Below, piece by piece: positions 62,649-64,000 of a stretch of DNA of 64,000 bases; the first letter of the stretch is position 1; every line of letters begins with the position of its first letter. The notes under the pieces are model-generated. The model saw only the letters and a program-made list of their open reading frames with translations, did no database searches and was not told where the DNA came from. A program made the position numbers and the translations under genes. The stretch comes from Eximiradius sp. (GTDB taxonomy: Bacteria; Bacteroidota; Ignavibacteria; Kapaibacteriales; UBA2268): contig CAKZLY010000013.1 of the NCBI GenBank assembly GCA_937127445.1, positions 62,001 through 126,000 of the forward strand, in the 5' to 3' direction.

Positions 62649-64000
62649 ATGCGTTTTTTTACTTTTATTGGATTAATCTATTTATTAACATTTATTAATT
62701 GTGTAAAAGCGGAAAAAGTATATAAAGCAGTATTTGATTATGGATATTATCCATATGAATTTTCCCAAAATGATACTTGCAAAGGCTTTTTAGTTGATAT
62801 ACTCAAAGAAATCTCCCGAGAAGTTGGCATAAAAATCGAAATGAAGTCTATGCCGTGGGGCGAAGCTTTAAAGCAGTTCGACGAAGGTAAGTTTGATATT
62901 ATTTGTATGTATTACTCCCACGAAAGAGCTCAAAAATACAGCCTATCGACTTCACTAACTAATGTTACTCTTAATGTATTTTATCGTAAGGATGCGAAAG
63001 CAATAACAGATCCCAAAGACTTAAAAAATCAAAAAGTATTGGTCGAAGTGAGCCCATTAATTCAGCAACTATTCAAAAATATTGCTCCTGATGCAGAAAT
63101 CGTTACGGTCGACAATCCAATGCAAGCAATCGAATTGATGCTCAAAGAAGGTTATAAATATGCCGTTCTTCCAAAATTTATGGCATATTATTCTAATAAA
63201 ATCAACAAACACGATTTGCTTGTCTCTTCTGATATCATTGTATTTAGTAATAAATACACATTTAGCACACACCACGATAATATTGAGCTCATCCAAAAAA
63301 TCAACGAAGGTATTGATTTGCTTCACCATAATGGCCGCTATCTTCAAATTTATCAAAAATGGTTCGGAGATATAGAAACCCTCTATGAAAAAGAATCTAT
63401 TATCTCAAAATATTGGCTACCGTTTGTAATTTCTATTTCCATATTAGTTGTTTTGTTTTTGCTGTGGAACTATTCGCTGAAAAAACAAGTTAAATCCAAA
63501 ACAAAAGAACTCGAGCAACAATTCCTCGAACACATTCAATTAGAGCAACAGCACAAAATGGCACAATTTGTAATCGACCATTCTATTGATATGATTTTCG
63601 GGATTGATAAAAAATCAAAGTTTATTTACGTAAACGATGCTGTTATTAAATATTTAGGCTATTCGAGAGCAGAATTGCTTAATATGTCTGTCAAAGATAT
63701 AGATAGCTCATTTAAAATTGATAAATGGGAAGAAACATACTGGGAACTTATCAAAAAAGGTGAGTTCAGCCACTACAAAACTTTACAAAGACAAAAAAAC
63801 GGTAGCTACTTAATAGTAGAAGGAAATATATTCTATTTCGAGTTTGATAAGAAAGAATACGTTTTCGCAATTATGCGAGATGTAACCGAAAAAGAAAAAC
63901 TAATGGAGCAAATTGTTCGCTCAGAAGAGATCCTAAGGAGCATTTTCGAAAACACACAACTTCCAATGTTTATTTTCGACCCAAACACCCTGAAGATTAC
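62649..64000 (+). CDS. Sensor protein with periplasmic solute-binding domain and PAS domains, 3' truncated
   Basis: Open from ATG at 62649 to the right edge, 450 codons seen. A short signal-like start (MRFFTFIGLIYLLTFINC) precedes a family 3 solute-binding domain (about 24-230), with FDYGYYPYEF, GFLVDILKEI and FDIICMYYSHERAQKY as its typical blocks. A transmembrane segment lies near 255-273. A coiled linker and a PAS domain (about 305-420) follow, and a second PAS domain begins at the edge. The layout matches EvgS/BvgS-like or diguanylate-cyclase receptors; the output domain lies beyond the window. Confidence 0.88.
   Translation, partial: MRFFTFIGLIYLLTFINCVKAEKVYKAVFDYGYYPYEFSQNDTCKGFLVDILKEISREVGIKIEMKSMPWGEALKQFDEGKFDIICMYYSHERAQKYSLSTSLTNVTLNVFYRKDAKAITDPKDLKNQKVLVEVSPLIQQLFKNIAPDAEIVTVDNPMQAIELMLKEGYKYAVLPKFMAYYSNKINKHDLLVSSDIIVFSNKYTFSTHHDNIELIQKINEGIDLLHHNGRYLQIYQKWFGDIETLYEKESIISKYWLPFVISISILVVLFLLWNYSLKKQVKSKTKELEQQFLEHIQLEQQHKMAQFVIDHSIDMIFGIDKKSKFIYVNDAVIKYLGYSRAELLNMSVKDIDSSFKIDKWEETYWELIKKGEFSHYKTLQRQKNGSYLIVEGNIFYFEFDKKEYVFAIMRDVTEKEKLMEQIVRSEEILRSIFENTQLPMFIFDPNTLKI

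Noticed and set aside
1-64000. tRNA, rRNA or riboswitch genes
   Set aside because: No cloverleaf with GGTTCGA-type arm, rRNA stretch or known riboswitch core was recognised by eye; a covariance-model search could overturn this.

Overview
The window reads as a bacterial chromosome segment from the Bacteroidota/Chlorobiota side of the tree, perhaps an Ignavibacteria- or Kapabacteria-like lineage. That placement is inferred from AT-rich DNA, type IX secretion (T9SS) type A sorting domains, OmpA and FnIII/WD40 surface proteins, TAnnTTTG promoter-like boxes, a SUF (not ISC) iron-sulfur operon and small TatA-type proteins. I see no rRNA, tRNA, insertion sequence, prophage or CRISPR array.

Positions 1-31,000 are mostly housekeeping. 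A minus-strand run (3783 to 466) carries a secreted protein, tadA, rsmI, tmk and a second secreted protein. fumC stands alone. A second minus-strand operon (9924 to 5458) carries purS, purQ, two TatA-family genes, gatA, a FAH-family hydrolase and a DUF58 protein. A lone cas6 follows at 10164-11039, separated from dapB by a perfect 16-bp palindrome. Positions 12016-20101 form one co-directional SUF operon: an Rrf2 regulator, sufBCDSU, a MIP18/DUF59 protein, a PaaE-like flavin/2Fe-2S reductase, an A-type carrier and a nitroreductase. It faces an orphan OmpR-type regulator across a bidirectional terminator. rpoN, a dihydroorotate dehydrogenase-like gene, a degenerate PAS sensor, a thiolase and an isoprenylcysteine methyltransferase-like gene follow. 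Two tandem LexA/UmuD-like S24 peptidases with two unidentified genes, a glycosyltransferase and an aminotransferase lead into the second half.

Positions 33,156-62,356 are a dense minus-strand block of exported proteins. It includes a cohesin-like/FnIII protein with a T9SS domain and a YCF48-repeat protein ending in a dockerin-like domain. A six-gene overlapping or tightly packed operon (47295 to 38024) encodes a dockerin-tailed surface protein, a secreted protein, a WD40 protein with T9SS domain, an OmpA-type barrel, a response regulator and a CHASE-PAS histidine kinase. A three-gene set (62356 to 47389) encodes a tail-fibre-like protein, a giant 3458-residue repeat protein and a related 719-residue protein. 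Two of these genes share an identical promoter-like arrangement. A periplasmic-binding/PAS sensor gene runs off the right edge.

The most unusual points are the surface-protein block with its shared promoter and paired cohesin/dockerin-like modules, the solitary cas6 with a hairpin in its leader, and the paaD/paaE-like pair inside the SUF operon. Functions come from reading translated sequence and known motifs; no database search was possible.
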